Assembly: GCF_000160835.1 (NCBI RefSeq)
Contig: NZ_GG700737.1
Location: 14,519 to 78,518 of the forward strand
Source of the DNA: Limosilactobacillus antri DSM 16041
GTDB taxonomy: Bacteria > Bacillota > Bacilli > Lactobacillales > Lactobacillaceae
Length of the DNA: 64,000 nt
Direction of reading: 5' to 3'
Shown here: positions 44,637 through 54,792 of the stretch, in pieces
Layout: each line of letters begins with the position of its first letter
How positions within the stretch are numbered: position 1 is the first letter of the stretch
Program-made: the position numbers and the translations under genes
The notes under the pieces: generated by a model
Database searches by the model: none
What the model saw: the letters and a program-made list of their open reading frames with translations, nothing else
Told to the model about the DNA's origin: nothing

Positions 44637-44665
44637 TTGCACTGGCGGGGTCCAGAAAATATAAT
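44637..44665 (+). promoter_or_regulatory. Promoter of mutSL
   Basis: TTGCAC (44637-44642), 17-base spacer, TATAAT (44660-44665). Confidence 0.8.
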
Positions 44666-44708
44666 TATCATATGTAACTTATGCAGAGTTTTTAATGAGG
44701 TGAACTTG

Positions 44709-47351
44709 TTGGCAAAAAAACAAACACCAATGATGGAACAGTATCAAAAGGTAAAGGACCAGTACCCAGACGCCTTTTTGTTTTATCGGCTTGGTGACTT
44801 TTATGAGCTTTTTAACGAAGACGCGGTGAAGGGGGCCCAGCTGCTCGAGCTGACCCTTACGACCCGGAACCACAGTGCCAAAAATCCAATTCCGATGTGC
44901 GGGGTACCCCACCGTGCCGTTGAAAGCTACGTTGATGTATTGATTGACAAGGGCTACAAGGTCGCAATCTGCGAACAGATGGAAGACCCGAAAAAGGCGA
45001 AGGGAATGGTTAAGCGCGCCGTGACCCGGCTGATTACTCCCGGAACCCAGATGGACCTTAACGGCGACCAGGCCCGGCAGAACAACTATTTGGCAGCTAT
45101 CAGCCCAGCAAGCGGCCACTTTGACCTGGCATATACCGATTTGTCGACCGGGGAACTCAAGACGACCAGCCTAGCCAACGTCGATGGGGTGGTTAACGAA
45201 TTAATTAACCTGCAAAGCAAGGAGGTTGTCGGGGAGGGCGACTTGCCGGACCGGCTAAAGGCAGCCCTGGATAGTCGGCACATCCTGCTTTCCCAGCAAA
45301 GCGAAATCCTCAACCGGTCCGAAATCAGTTACCTGACCCAGGACCTCACCGCCGCCGGGCAACGGCACGTCGTCGGTCTGCTGGTTTCCTACCTGCTGAC
45401 GACGCAAAAGCGGTCCCTCGCCCATATGCAGCGGGCGGTTGCTTACCAGCCCAGCGCGTTTATGAAAATTGACCATTATTCCAAGACTAACCTGGAGCTG
45501 ATGACCAACCTGCGCAGCGGCAAGCGGCAGGGGACCTTGTCCTGGCTGCTGGATGAAACCAAGACGGCGATGGGGAGCCGCCTGCTAAAGCGGTGGCTGG
45601 ACCGGCCGCTGATCGATCCCGCCGCGATTAAGGAGCGGCAGGATAAGGTGGCCGAGCTGCTCGACCACTACTTTGAGCGGAGCAACCTTCAAGAGGAGCT
45701 GATTAAGGTTTACGACTTGGAACGCTTAGCCGGTCGGGTCGCGTACGGCAGTGTGAATGGTCGGGACCTCATCCAGCTAAAGACTTCCCTGGAGCAGGTT
45801 CCCAAGATCAAGTACGTACTAGAAACCTTAGACTCGCCCGTTTTTGCGGACCTTACCAGCCGGCTCGACCCGCTGGCGGACATTGCCGATTTGATCGACC
45901 AGGCGATTGTCGAGGAGCCGCCGATTGCGGTTACCGATGGCGGGGTAATCAAGGATGGCTATAATGACCAGCTGGACCAGTACCGGGACGCAATGAATAA
46001 CGGCAAGCAGTGGATCGCCGACCTTCAGGAGCAGGAACGCCAGGTGACCGGCATCAATAACTTAAAGATCGGTTACAACCACGTCTTCGGTTACTTCATC
46101 GAAGTCACCAAGGTCAACCTGGATAAGATCCCGCGGGACCGGTACGAGCGCAAGCAGACCCTGGTCAACGCGGAGCGCTTCTCCACTCCAGAGCTGAAGG
46201 AAAAGGAAGCCTTGATCCTCGGCGCCCAGGAGAAGTCGGTGGCCCTAGAGTACGACCTCTTCGTAAAAATTCGTGAACAGGTCAAAGGGCAAATTCAACG
46301 CCTGCAAAAGTTAGCCCAGGCCTTATCCGAACTAGATGTTTTACAGAGCTTCGCGGTGGTTAGCGAAGACTACCACTTTGTGCGGCCGGTGATGAATAGC
46401 GGCCACCAGTTGCAGATTAAGGACGGCCGCCACCCGGTGGTGGAAAAGTTTATGGGGCACCAGGAGTACGTTCCCAACGATGTTCAGATGGGTGACGATA
46501 CGGATATCCTCCTGATCACGGGGCCCAATATGTCCGGGAAGAGCACCTATATGCGGCAGTTGGCGCTGACCGCGGTGATGGCGCAGATGGGCTGCTTTGT
46601 TCCCGCGAGCCGGGCGGAACTGCCGATCTTTGACCAAATTTTTACCCGGATTGGGGCGGCGGATGACCTGATTTCCGGTGAAAGTACCTTTATGGTGGAG
46701 ATGATGGAGGCAAATAATGCCCTGAGTCACGCCACGGACCGGAGCCTGATTCTGTTTGACGAAATTGGCCGGGGGACCGCTACCTATGATGGGATGGCCC
46801 TGGCCCAGGCGATTATTGAGTATGTTCACCAGCACGTCCGGGCGAAGACGCTCTTTTCTACCCACTACCACGAACTGACCAGCCTGGAAGAAACCCTTCC
46901 CCGGCTAAAGAATGTCCACGTCGGGGCGACGGAGAAAAATGGCGAGCTGGTCTTCCTCCACAAGGTCAGTGCGGGTCCAGCGGATAAATCGTACGGGATC
47001 CACGTCGCAAAGTTGGCAGGGATGCCCGCGCCGCTTTTAAAGCGGGCGGACCAAATTCTGCAAAAGCTGGAAAGCAAGGAAGCAGCACTGCCCAAGAAGA
47101 CTCCGGTCCAGCTGGCGCCACAGCAGTCCGCTGCTTCGCCGGCAGACCGGGTTAAGGAAGGGGCACAGGCAGCCGCCCCGCTGGTTGAACAAAATGGTCA
47201 GCTGGAGCTGTTTAATCCCCAACCGGCCGCCAAGAAGCTGGATCGCACAGCGGCGCGGGTGCTTAACCAGCTGAAGGAGCTGAACCTGATGGGGATGACA
47301 CCGATGGAGGTAATGAACCAGCTCTATGAATGGCAGCAGAAGCTAAAGTGA
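44709..47351 (+). CDS. mutS: DNA mismatch repair protein MutS
   Basis: An 880-residue mismatch-binding ATPase. The mismatch-reading Phe-x-Glu motif is in [12 protein letters not shown] (about residues 27-38), with G-D-F-Y-E conserved. Walker A is GPNMSGKST (about residues 606-614), Walker B is [16 protein letters not shown], and the downstream STHYHEL is present. The start is TTG 44709, with GAGGTGA 5 bases upstream, giving [16 protein letters not shown]. It is followed after 13 bases by mutL, so the pair forms one repair operon. No LexA box was seen at its promoter. Confidence 0.97.
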   Translation: MAKKQTPMMEQYQKVKDQYPDAFLFYRLGDFYELFNEDAVKGAQLLELTLTTRNHSAKNPIPMCGVPHRAVESYVDVLIDKGYKVAICEQMEDPKKAKGMVKRAVTRLITPGTQMDLNGDQARQNNYLAAISPASGHFDLAYTDLSTGELKTTSLANVDGVVNELINLQSKEVVGEGDLPDRLKAALDSRHILLSQQSEILNRSEISYLTQDLTAAGQRHVVGLLVSYLLTTQKRSLAHMQRAVAYQPSAFMKIDHYSKTNLELMTNLRSGKRQGTLSWLLDETKTAMGSRLLKRWLDRPLIDPAAIKERQDKVAELLDHYFERSNLQEELIKVYDLERLAGRVAYGSVNGRDLIQLKTSLEQVPKIKYVLETLDSPVFADLTSRLDPLADIADLIDQAIVEEPPIAVTDGGVIKDGYNDQLDQYRDAMNNGKQWIADLQEQERQVTGINNLKIGYNHVFGYFIEVTKVNLDKIPRDRYERKQTLVNAERFSTPELKEKEALILGAQEKSVALEYDLFVKIREQVKGQIQRLQKLAQALSELDVLQSFAVVSEDYHFVRPVMNSGHQLQIKDGRHPVVEKFMGHQEYVPNDVQMGDDTDILLITGPNMSGKSTYMRQLALTAVMAQMGCFVPASRAELPIFDQIFTRIGAADDLISGESTFMVEMMEANNALSHATDRSLILFDEIGRGTATYDGMALAQAIIEYVHQHVRAKTLFSTHYHELTSLEETLPRLKNVHVGATEKNGELVFLHKVSAGPADKSYGIHVAKLAGMPAPLLKRADQILQKLESKEAALPKKTPVQLAPQQSAASPADRVKEGAQAAAPLVEQNGQLELFNPQPAAKKLDRTAARVLNQLKELNLMGMTPMEVMNQLYEWQQKLK

Positions 47352-47364
47352 GGTGCAAAGGTGA

Positions 47365-49392
47365 ATGGGGCAAATTCATGAGTTAAACGACATCCTGGCC
47401 GACCAGATTGCGGCCGGGGAAGTAATCGAACGACCAGCCTCAATTGTTAAGGAACTGGTGGAAAACTCCTTGGACGCACAGAGCCAGCGTGTTGACATCA
47501 TCGTGGAAAATGCCGGCCTTGATAGCATTCGGGTAATTGACGATGGTCAGGGAATCGCTGCTGACGACGTGGAACTGGCCTTCAAACGGCACGCCACGAG
47601 TAAGATTAGCAGTCGCCACGACCTCTTCCGGGTCCAGACGATGGGCTTTCGCGGCGAAGCGCTCCCCAGCATTGCCTCGGTCGCGGATGTTGAACTAACG
47701 ACGGCGGTCGCGGGAGCAACTGCGGGAAGACTGGTGCACCTCCGCGGGGGCGAGCTGGTCGCTAACCAACCAGCGCCAGCCCGCCGGGGAACCGACGTCC
47801 GGGTGACAGAACTGTTCTTTAATACGCCAGCCCGGCTGAAGTACCTGAAGTCTCCCCACACCGAACTGGCCCGGATTACCGATATTATTAACCGGCTGGC
47901 CCTGGCCAATCCCCAGGTGGCCTTTAGCTTTACCCATAACGGCAAGGAGCTTTTTCGGTCAGCGGGCAACGGCAACCTCCAGCAGGTTATCGCGACGATT
48001 TACGGAATTCAGGCCGGCCGGAAGATGCTGGCTATCCAGGGCACGGACAACGACTTTGCGGTGACCGGTTTTGTCTCCTTGCCGGAGCTGACCCGGGCCT
48101 CCCGCCAGTACATCACGATTATGATCAACCACCGCTACGTCCGGAATTACGCCTTGACTAAGGCCATTATCCAGGGCTACGAGTCAAAGCTAATGGTGGG
48201 GCGCTATCCGGTGGCCGTCTTGAATATTGAATTGGACCCGGTGCTGGTGGACGTGAATGTTCATCCGGCAAAACGCGAGGTGCGCTTGAGCAAGGAGGAC
48301 CAGCTGGCTAAACTGATCGCTCAGACTATTCGCCAGCGGATCGCCCGGGAAAACTTGATTCCCGACGTGGATGCGGACCGGTTTAGTCCGCAACCAGACC
48401 CGGATCTGGTTAACGACCTCAACCGCCGCTTAACTGAGGCAGCGGTTCCCTATGGGGTCCACCAGGCCGGCACGCCAGAATCGCCTAGTTCAACTGCAAA
48501 AGCGGCTTCCCCGCAGCCAACGAGCACGGCGAAGGCGGGGGCGGATACGGTCGACAGTCAGATTCCCGCGCCGGTGATTATCCACCAGAGCAGTCAGCTA
48601 AATTCTGCCCGAATGAAGGAGTTTGATACCCGCTACCAGGACGAAAAACTGCCCACGGGGATTTCGGATCAGGGGGCCTTGCAGACCGCTGACCAGCAGA
48701 CCCCGCCGGCAAAAGCCGAGAATTTAGAACTGGACGTTCACGACAAGAGCAACCAGGCAACGGGCCGCTTCCCGGACCTGCAATATATTGGCCAGCTCCA
48801 GGGGACCTTTTTACTGGCCCAGGCTAGTGACGGCTTGTATATCGTGGACCAGCACGCCGCTCAGGAACGGATTAACTACGAACGTTACCGCCAAGAGATC
48901 GGCCAGGTCAGCGCCGACCAGCAGACCTTCCTGGTACCGTTAGTGTTGAACTATTCAACGGTTGATGCCCTCACCATTACTAACCACGCCGACGTGTTGG
49001 CCAGCGTCGGGCTTCGGTTGGAACACTTTGGGCAAAACAGTTTCCTGCTGCGGTCGCACCCGACCTGGTTTAAGGAGGGACAGGAGGAAGACACCGTCCG
49101 GGAAATGATTGACTGGCTGATTAAGGATGGCAAGCTGACCGTCCAGCAGTTTCGGATGAAGACGGCAATTATGATGAGCTGTAAGCGGGCCATTAAGGCT
49201 AACCGCCACCTGGATGATCGGGAAGCCCGGGCCCTATTAAAGCGGCTCCCGCAGTGCGAAAACCCGTTTAACTGCCCCCATGGGCGGCCGGTAACGGTCC
49301 ATTTTAACGACCGCGACCTCGAAAAGATGTTTAAACGGATTCAGGAGTCCCACGTTCCGTATGCGGACGATTTTGACGATCATGACTTTTAG
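47365..49392 (+). CDS. mutL: DNA mismatch repair protein MutL
   Basis: A 675-residue GHKL ATPase and nicking endonuclease that acts after MutS. The N-terminal ATPase motifs are IAAGEVIERPASIVKELVENSLDA (from about residue 14), DDGQGI and GFRGEALPSI. A Ser/Thr/Pro/Gln-rich linker spans about 345-465. The C-terminal metal-dependent nuclease motif DQHAAQERINYE (about residues 494-505) matches DQHAx2Ex4E, so strand-nicking MutL of the MutH-less type is expected. CPHGRP near the C-terminus is also conserved. ATG 47365 lies close behind mutS, using GAGGTGC/AAAGGTG. Confidence 0.96.
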   Translation: MGQIHELNDILADQIAAGEVIERPASIVKELVENSLDAQSQRVDIIVENAGLDSIRVIDDGQGIAADDVELAFKRHATSKISSRHDLFRVQTMGFRGEALPSIASVADVELTTAVAGATAGRLVHLRGGELVANQPAPARRGTDVRVTELFFNTPARLKYLKSPHTELARITDIINRLALANPQVAFSFTHNGKELFRSAGNGNLQQVIATIYGIQAGRKMLAIQGTDNDFAVTGFVSLPELTRASRQYITIMINHRYVRNYALTKAIIQGYESKLMVGRYPVAVLNIELDPVLVDVNVHPAKREVRLSKEDQLAKLIAQTIRQRIARENLIPDVDADRFSPQPDPDLVNDLNRRLTEAAVPYGVHQAGTPESPSSTAKAASPQPTSTAKAGADTVDSQIPAPVIIHQSSQLNSARMKEFDTRYQDEKLPTGISDQGALQTADQQTPPAKAENLELDVHDKSNQATGRFPDLQYIGQLQGTFLLAQASDGLYIVDQHAAQERINYERYRQEIGQVSADQQTFLVPLVLNYSTVDALTITNHADVLASVGLRLEHFGQNSFLLRSHPTWFKEGQEEDTVREMIDWLIKDGKLTVQQFRMKTAIMMSCKRAIKANRHLDDREARALLKRLPQCENPFNCPHGRPVTVHFNDRDLEKMFKRIQESHVPYADDFDDHDF

Positions 49393-49413
49393 GGATAAAG
49401 GAGTTTTTCTGAC

Positions 49414-50007
49414 GTGTATGAATATTTAACGGGAACCATCAGCATTGTTGCCCCCCAGTACATCGTGGTCGATGTTCACGGTGTCGGTTATAAGTTACTG
49501 GTAGCGAACCCCTACCGTTTCCACGAGGACCCGGCGACGGCCGTCCGGGTATTTGTCTACCAGGCCGTCCGGGATGATGATATTTCGCTATTTGGCTTTA
49601 GCGACCAGGCGGAAAAGCAGCTGTTTATGCAGCTGATTAATGTGTCGGGAATTGGGCCCAAGAGTGCCTTGGCAATCTTAGCGAATCCCGACCACCAGGG
49701 GCTGGTTGACGCAATTGCGAATAACAATATCAGCTACCTGACGAAGTTTCCGGGAATCGGCAAAAAAACGGCCTCTCAGATTGTGCTGGACTTAAAGGAT
49801 AAGCTCGCGGCCGCGACGTCCGGGAGCCTGTTTGACCAGCAAACGGCTAGTGATCCGGCCAACCCGGCCCTGGCCGATGCCTTAGCGGCCCTCAAGGCGC
49901 TGGGCTATAAGGACCGGGAAGTTAAAAAAATCGGCAAGCAACTAGGCACCCAGCAGCAATCGACCGATGAATACCTACGGCAAGCGCTGCGCCTGTTAAA
50001 CCAATAG
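49414..50007 (+). CDS. ruvA: Holliday junction helicase subunit RuvA
   Basis: A 197-residue junction-binding protein that loads RuvB. The N-terminal OB domain opens [20 protein letters not shown], the two helix-hairpin-helix motifs are [13 protein letters not shown] (about residues 78-90) and [16 protein letters not shown] (about 112-127), and the C-terminal UBA-like domain [17 protein letters not shown] contacts RuvB. The start is GTG 49414, about 11 bases after AAAGGAG. It follows mutL by 21 bases and precedes ruvB by 13. Confidence 0.96.
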   Translation: MYEYLTGTISIVAPQYIVVDVHGVGYKLLVANPYRFHEDPATAVRVFVYQAVRDDDISLFGFSDQAEKQLFMQLINVSGIGPKSALAILANPDHQGLVDAIANNNISYLTKFPGIGKKTASQIVLDLKDKLAAATSGSLFDQQTASDPANPALADALAALKALGYKDREVKKIGKQLGTQQQSTDEYLRQALRLLNQ

Positions 50008-50020
50008 GGGGAGGATGAAT

Positions 50021-51043
50021 GTGAACGATAAGCAAGATAACGTGCTGTCTGACCGGTCCCAGGATGAGGCGGAGGAGCAAATCGAACTGACCCTCCGTCC
50101 CCAAACCCTCCGGGACTACATTGGCCAGGCGCAACTCAAGGATAAGCTGCGGGTTTATATTGAGGCGGCCAGGGAGCGGGAAGAGGCCTTGGACCACGTT
50201 CTGCTATACGGACCGCCGGGACTGGGGAAAACCACCCTGGCGATGGTGATTGCCCATGAGATGGCCGTGAACATCAAAACGACTAGCGGCCCGGCAATCG
50301 AGAAGCCGGGGGACCTGGTGGCCCTGCTGAATGAGCTTCAGCCCGGCGATGTCTTATTTATTGATGAAATTCACCGCCTGCCCAAGGTCGTCGAGGAAAT
50401 GCTCTATTCGGCAATGGAAGATTACTACATCGACATTGTCGTCGGCGAAGGGCCGACCGCCCACCCGGTTCACTTTCCCCTGCCGCCCTTTACCCTGATT
50501 GGGGCAACCACCCGGGCGGGGATGCTGTCAGCGCCGCTGCGGGACCGGTTTGGGATTGTCGAGCACATGAATTATTACAACCAGGACGAACTAAAGCAGA
50601 TTATTTTCCGGTCGGCCCGGATCTTTGCGACTCGGATTGAGGAGCAGGGGGCCCATGAGCTGGCTCTGCGTTCCCGCGGGACGCCCCGGATTGCCAACCG
50701 GCTGCTTAAACGGGTTCGTGATTTCGCCCAGGTCGCTCATCAGCAGGCGATTGGCGCCTCGATCGTTAAGCAGGCCCTGGACCTGTTGCAGGTGGACAGT
50801 CGGGGCCTCGATGAAATCGACCGGAAGATGCTTTTGACGATGATTAACTTCTACCACGGGGGCCCGGTCGGCTTGAAGACGATCGCCGCTAACATTGGTG
50901 AGGAAACCAACACTATTGAGGAAATGTACGAGCCATACCTGATTCAGATTGGCTACATCAGCCGGACTCCCCGGGGACGGGTCGTTACTCCGGCGGCGTA
51001 TGACCACCTGGGGATTAATTACCCAACGGATGAGGGAAAGTAG
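50021..51043 (+). CDS. ruvB: Holliday junction helicase motor RuvB
   Basis: A 340-residue AAA+ motor driving branch migration with RuvA. Walker A is GPPGLGKTT (about residues 63-71), Walker B is [11 protein letters not shown] (about 109-119), and sensor I is [18 protein letters not shown]. The C-terminal winged helix contains [15 protein letters not shown] 50021 is preferred because GGGGGAGG ends 6 bases before it; ATG 50015 abuts that site. The stop is followed almost at once by the Tgt-like gene. Confidence 0.96.
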   Translation: MNDKQDNVLSDRSQDEAEEQIELTLRPQTLRDYIGQAQLKDKLRVYIEAAREREEALDHVLLYGPPGLGKTTLAMVIAHEMAVNIKTTSGPAIEKPGDLVALLNELQPGDVLFIDEIHRLPKVVEEMLYSAMEDYYIDIVVGEGPTAHPVHFPLPPFTLIGATTRAGMLSAPLRDRFGIVEHMNYYNQDELKQIIFRSARIFATRIEEQGAHELALRSRGTPRIANRLLKRVRDFAQVAHQQAIGASIVKQALDLLQVDSRGLDEIDRKMLLTMINFYHGGPVGLKTIAANIGEETNTIEEMYEPYLIQIGYISRTPRGRVVTPAAYDHLGINYPTDEGK

Positions 51044-51044
51044 T

Positions 51045-52133
51045 ATGAAGAGCAAACTAGAATTTGAAATCCAGGCGCAAAGTGGTCTGGCCCGGTGCGG
51101 CCAGCTGCGGTGCGGGCACCGCCAAGCCGCCACCCCTCTACTGGTGCAGACGGGAGCGGTGACAGCAATCCTCACCAGTAGTGAATTAGCCGCGGCGGGA
51201 ACCCATGCGGTTAAGCAGTCGGCGCTGGATTACTGGCTCAGAGCGGCGGGACAGCCTGACCAGCTGGGCGTGACCGACCTTCATGATTACCTGCGCTGGC
51301 CAGGAATCATTGTTGGAACGCCCGGAGCTACGCAGGCCTACCGCTGGGCCAAGCCCCGGGGCCGGAAGCCAACTGGGGTGAGCTTCCATGACCCAGCGAC
51401 AAGGCAGCAGAAACTGTACACGCCCCAATTGGCCCAGCAGTGGCAACAGCTGTTGGGCTGTGACCTCCAGGTAGGCTTTGCCCGCTGGGAAAATTATTAC
51501 GCCCCGGTGGACGAACTCCAGGCTGCCGCCCGTCAGACCACCGCTTGGCTTGAAACCGTTGAATGGCCGGCAAATACCTTGGCCCCGGTGGTCGGTGGCG
51601 GCTTAAAACGGGTCCGCCGGGCCAGTGCAGCTGCTGCTCAGGCGGTGCAGCCCGGCGGCTACGCCCTGTTGGGGATTGATCCCGCCGTCAAGCTAGCGGA
51701 GCAACGCCGGATCCTGGGCGAGCTTACTGCGCTGCTCCCCGAAGCGGGTGTCCGCTACCTGCCGACCTGCGGCGCCCTAGAACAGGTACTGGTGGCAATT
51801 GCGCAGGGAATGGATATCATCGATAGCGATTGCGCGGCCACCACCGCCCTTCACGGCGGCGCCTACGTTGGGACGAAGCGGCTGCACCTGACTAAGGAAC
51901 ACCTGGCGGGCGACTCCCGGGTGCTGGTCCCGGGCTGCCAGTGTCCGACCTGCCAGGCGGGCTATTCCCGGGCGTACCTGCACCAGCTGTTGCAGGAGCA
52001 GTCCCCAGTTGGGGTGCGGTTGTTGATAGTCCACAATTTATTTGTGCTTAACCGGTTGGTGGACCAGCTTCGCCAGGCCATCAGAGCTGACCGGCTGGCA
52101 GAGTTCATGGCCGACCTAGCAATTGACTGCTAA
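51045..52133 (+). CDS. Divergent tRNA-guanine transglycosylase-like protein, catalytic site lost
   Basis: A 362-residue relative of Tgt, which inserts queuine or preQ1 into tRNA. The C-terminus is well kept: the zinc site C-x-C-x2-C with the downstream His (GCQCPTCQAGYSRAYLHQL) and RLADQ-like ending. The nucleophile region DMFDCVLPTR appears as DIIDSDCAATTAL, so one Asp remains. The substrate-binding Asp of SGGFQ is replaced (GTPGATQ), the D-E-C-P-P motif reads ARWENYY, and VQGG reads VVGGG. It therefore should not perform the normal base exchange. It fills the ruvB-yajC gap where queA and tgt usually sit; queA is missing. ATG 51045 follows GAGGGAAAG. Confidence 0.82.
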   Translation: MKSKLEFEIQAQSGLARCGQLRCGHRQAATPLLVQTGAVTAILTSSELAAAGTHAVKQSALDYWLRAAGQPDQLGVTDLHDYLRWPGIIVGTPGATQAYRWAKPRGRKPTGVSFHDPATRQQKLYTPQLAQQWQQLLGCDLQVGFARWENYYAPVDELQAAARQTTAWLETVEWPANTLAPVVGGGLKRVRRASAAAAQAVQPGGYALLGIDPAVKLAEQRRILGELTALLPEAGVRYLPTCGALEQVLVAIAQGMDIIDSDCAATTALHGGAYVGTKRLHLTKEHLAGDSRVLVPGCQCPTCQAGYSRAYLHQLLQEQSPVGVRLLIVHNLFVLNRLVDQLRQAIRADRLAEFMADLAIDC

Positions 52134-52143
52134 CAGTGGTTTT

Positions 52144-52171
52144 TTGATAAAAAATTTGGTAAAGTTAAAAG
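52144..52171 (+). promoter_or_regulatory. Possible promoter of yajC
   Basis: TTGATA (52144-52149), 16-base spacer, TAAAAG (52166-52171). Confidence 0.4.
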
Positions 52172-52201
52172 AGAGATTTGGCGAAAGGAATGGATAATAT
52201 C

Positions 52202-52636
52202 GTGAACAGTTTTGTAACTTTAGCTGCTGCCAATACTGGTGGCTACTCTAGCATCATCCTGATTGTTTTGATGATTGCTCTGATGTACTTCTTTATGATC
52301 CGGCCGCAACAAAAGCAACGCAAGCAGCACCAGGAAATGATGAATGAACTTCACAAGGGTGACGAGGTAGTCACAATTGGCCGCCTCCATGGTAAGATTG
52401 ACGAGGTTAACAAGGATAACCAGACCGTGACCTTAGATTGTGAAGGCATTTATTTGACCTTTGATATGGTAGCGATTGCGCGGGTCCTCAAACGGGCTGG
52501 TGAAGAAGGGCAACAGGCTGCCCAGCCAGCTGCTCCAGCACCAACGAGTGCTAAGGAAGAAGCGGCGGCGGACGCAAAGCCTGCTGATGACGCTACGGAG
52601 GCGAAGGCCGCTGATGACGACCAGGAGTCAAAATAA
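52202..52636 (+). CDS. yajC: Preprotein translocase subunit YajC
   Basis: A protein of about 144 residues with one membrane helix (SIILIVLMIALMYFFMI) directly followed by the signature RPQQKQRKQHQEMM and a small beta domain GDEVVTIGRLHGKIDEV. It is an accessory part of the Sec translocase. The C-terminal 45 residues form an Ala/Glu/Asp-rich tail, longer than usual. The start is unsure: GTG 52202 has AAAGGA 12 bases upstream; ATG 52190 and TTG 52178 are in frame too but have poorer spacing. A terminator follows. Confidence 0.9.
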   Translation: MNSFVTLAAANTGGYSSIILIVLMIALMYFFMIRPQQKQRKQHQEMMNELHKGDEVVTIGRLHGKIDEVNKDNQTVTLDCEGIYLTFDMVAIARVLKRAGEEGQQAAQPAAPAPTSAKEEAAADAKPADDATEAKAADDDQESK

Positions 52637-52665
52637 TAATTGACTAATTTATGAAAACGTGCGAA

Positions 52666-52698
52666 ACTCTTAACTGGTAATTAGTTAAGGGCTTTTTT
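52666..52698 (+). terminator. Terminator of yajC
   Basis: Stem ACTCTTAACT / AGTTAAGGGc with TTTTTT. Confidence 0.8.
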
Positions 52699-52782
52699 AT
52701 TTACCGAAAGGCCCGCTTGTTTTAGCTTTTCGCTTGCTAACTAAACTTGGCAAGCCGACCAACGACAGGAGGAACGTTTGAG

Positions 52783-53682
52783 ATGCAAATTGGATTGATT
52801 GGTCTGGGAAAGATGGGAATTCACCTTGCCCAAAACATGCTGCGCAATGGCAATGACGTTGTTGCCTTCGACTTAAACCAGGACGCCGTTAAGGAAGCCG
52901 GCTCATACGGTGCCCAAACTGCGTTTTCTTTGGATGAAATGGTTGAAAAGCTGGCCGCCCCACGGACGGTTTGGGTAATGGTCCCTGCAGGCAAGCCAAC
53001 CGATGCGACGATGCAACAGCTGGCGGAAAAGCTTTCTGCTGACGACATCGTAATTGATGGTGGGAACACGTACTGGAAGGACTCATTGAAGCACAACCGG
53101 ATGCTGACTGAAAAGGGCATCCACTTCTTCGACTGTGGTTCTTCAGGCGGTTGGCGCGGCGCCCTCGAAGGCGGTAACTTCATGATCGGTGGCGACGACA
53201 AGGAAGCCTTTGAACGGATCCGGCCGCTCTTTGAAGGCATCGCACAAAAGGATGGCTACCTCTACACCGGTAAGGCCGGCTCTGGTCACTACCTCAAGAT
53301 GGTCCACAACGGGGTTGAATACGGGATGATGGAAGCAATCGGTGAAGGGTTTGAAATTCTGGAAGCGTCAGATTTCGACTACGACAACGCCGCGGTTGCT
53401 AAGCTCTGGAATAACGGTTCTGTTATCCGGTCCTGGCTGATGGAACTGGCCCAGGCCGCCTTTGAAAAGGATCCGCACTTAGACCAAATCCAGGGACGGA
53501 TGCACAGTAGTGGTGAAGCACACTGGACGATTGCTGATGCGATGGACCACAACGTGCCAACACCGGTAATCTACGAAGCACTGTGTGCCCGCTTCAAGTC
53601 GATGCAGGAAGACACCTTTGACGGTAAGGTGGTTGCTGCATTGCGGAACGGTTTCGGTGGTCACGCCGTCGATAAGAATTAA
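52783..53682 (+). CDS. gnd: 6-phosphogluconate dehydrogenase, short form
   Basis: A 299-residue enzyme that oxidises and decarboxylates 6-phosphogluconate to ribulose-5-phosphate. The NAD(P)-binding motif is GLIGLGKMGIHLAQNM (residues 4-19), and the substrate motif IDGGNTYWKDSLKH and the catalytic FFDCGSSGGWRGALEGG with KMVHNGVEYGMMEA follow. It lacks the C-terminal extension of the 470-residue form, so it is the short GndA/YqeC-like type. In heterofermenters this step feeds phosphoketolase. ATG 52783 follows AGGAGGA by 8 bases. A very strong hairpin follows. Confidence 0.95.
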   Translation: MQIGLIGLGKMGIHLAQNMLRNGNDVVAFDLNQDAVKEAGSYGAQTAFSLDEMVEKLAAPRTVWVMVPAGKPTDATMQQLAEKLSADDIVIDGGNTYWKDSLKHNRMLTEKGIHFFDCGSSGGWRGALEGGNFMIGGDDKEAFERIRPLFEGIAQKDGYLYTGKAGSGHYLKMVHNGVEYGMMEAIGEGFEILEASDFDYDNAAVAKLWNNGSVIRSWLMELAQAAFEKDPHLDQIQGRMHSSGEAHWTIADAMDHNVPTPVIYEALCARFKSMQEDTFDGKVVAALRNGFGGHAVDKN

Positions 53683-53712
53683 TTATTATAAAGTAGGCAG
53701 TGCCTAAACGTC

Positions 53713-53755
53713 AGAGGCGCCAGCCGGTGGGTATTCACCGGCTGGCGCCTCTTTA
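53713..53755 (+). terminator. Hairpin terminator of gnd
   Basis: Perfect 17-bp stem (arm AGAGGCGCCAGCCGGTG) with a 6-base loop; the T tract is short (TTT), so it may act mainly as an mRNA 3' stabiliser. Confidence 0.75.
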
Positions 53756-53834
53756 ACGTTTTCAATAGAATCAGGGCGGAAATCCTGTTATACTTAATTC
53801 TTAGACAATAATGGAGTACAGAGGAGTAATGATT

Positions 53835-54782
53835 ATGGCGGACCAGTTAAGTCAGATTCTTGAACAGATTAAAAAGTACAACAAGATTATCATCCACCGG
53901 CACCAACGCCCGGATCCGGATGCAATCGGCTCCCAGGTTGGCCTGGGCGAGATCCTGAAGGCCTCCTTCCCTTATAAGCAGGTTTACCTGGTGGGAAAGC
54001 ACATTCCCGGTTTCGATTGGATCGGAACGATGGACGAAATTGATGGGGAAACCTTTAACGACGCTCTGGTAATCGTTACCGACACTGCGAACGCCCCCCG
54101 GATTGATGACCGGCGCTTCAACAATGGTGACGAGCTGATTAAGATCGACCACCACCCGAATGACGAGCCCTTTGGCGACCTGATGTGGGTTGAACCGGAA
54201 GCGTCGAGCTGTTCAGAAATGATTTACGACTTTTACCAGCACTTTAGCGACCAGCTGACCCTGCCTCAGCAGGCTGCCCACGCCCTCTACGCAGGGATTA
54301 TCGGCGATACCGGCCGCTTCCTGTACCCGGCAACCACCCCCCGAACCCTGTTGGTGGCCGGGGCTTTGATGGCGGCCGGGGCCGATGCAGCTGCGATCAG
54401 CCGCCGCGAGGACGAAATTTCCCTGCCGCTGGCCCGCCTCTCGGCCTACGTCTACGAGAACCTGACGATTTTGGACCATGGGGCTGCCTACGTGGTGTTG
54501 ACGAATGAACTTCTTGAGCAGTTTGGCCTGACCGAGGCGGGAACGTCAGCGGTGGTTTCCTTGCCGGGACGGATTAAGGACGTTCGTGCCTGGGCGATCT
54601 TTGTTGAACAGGCAGATGGGCACTACCGCATCCGCCTGCGCTCAAAGGGACCGGTAATTAACGAATTGGCGAAGAAGCATGATGGCGGCGGCCACCCGCT
54701 GGCTAGTGGCGCCAAGGCTAAGGACAAGGCGGAAATTAAACGGGTGATCGCGGAGTTGGACGAATTGACGAGTAATGAATGA
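53835..54782 (+). CDS. DHH-family oligoribonuclease / pAp phosphatase, NrnA-like
   Basis: A 315-residue bifunctional-type phosphoesterase. The DHH motifs are HQRPDPDAIGS (about residues 23-33), VTDTANAPR and KIDHHPND (about 101-108), and the C-terminal DHHA1 motif is GGGHPLASGAKA (about 286-297). NrnA of Bacillus degrades nano-RNAs and 3'-phosphoadenosine-5'-phosphate; the same role is inferred. ATG 53835 is chosen for its 9-base distance from AGGAG; ATG 53829 is too close. An extended -10, TGTTATACT, lies at 53786-53794. It is followed by cshB with 10 bases between, so one operon. Confidence 0.92.
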   Translation: MADQLSQILEQIKKYNKIIIHRHQRPDPDAIGSQVGLGEILKASFPYKQVYLVGKHIPGFDWIGTMDEIDGETFNDALVIVTDTANAPRIDDRRFNNGDELIKIDHHPNDEPFGDLMWVEPEASSCSEMIYDFYQHFSDQLTLPQQAAHALYAGIIGDTGRFLYPATTPRTLLVAGALMAAGADAAAISRREDEISLPLARLSAYVYENLTILDHGAAYVVLTNELLEQFGLTEAGTSAVVSLPGRIKDVRAWAIFVEQADGHYRIRLRSKGPVINELAKKHDGGGHPLASGAKAKDKAEIKRVIAELDELTSNE

Positions 54783-54792
54783 GGAGGCGCGC

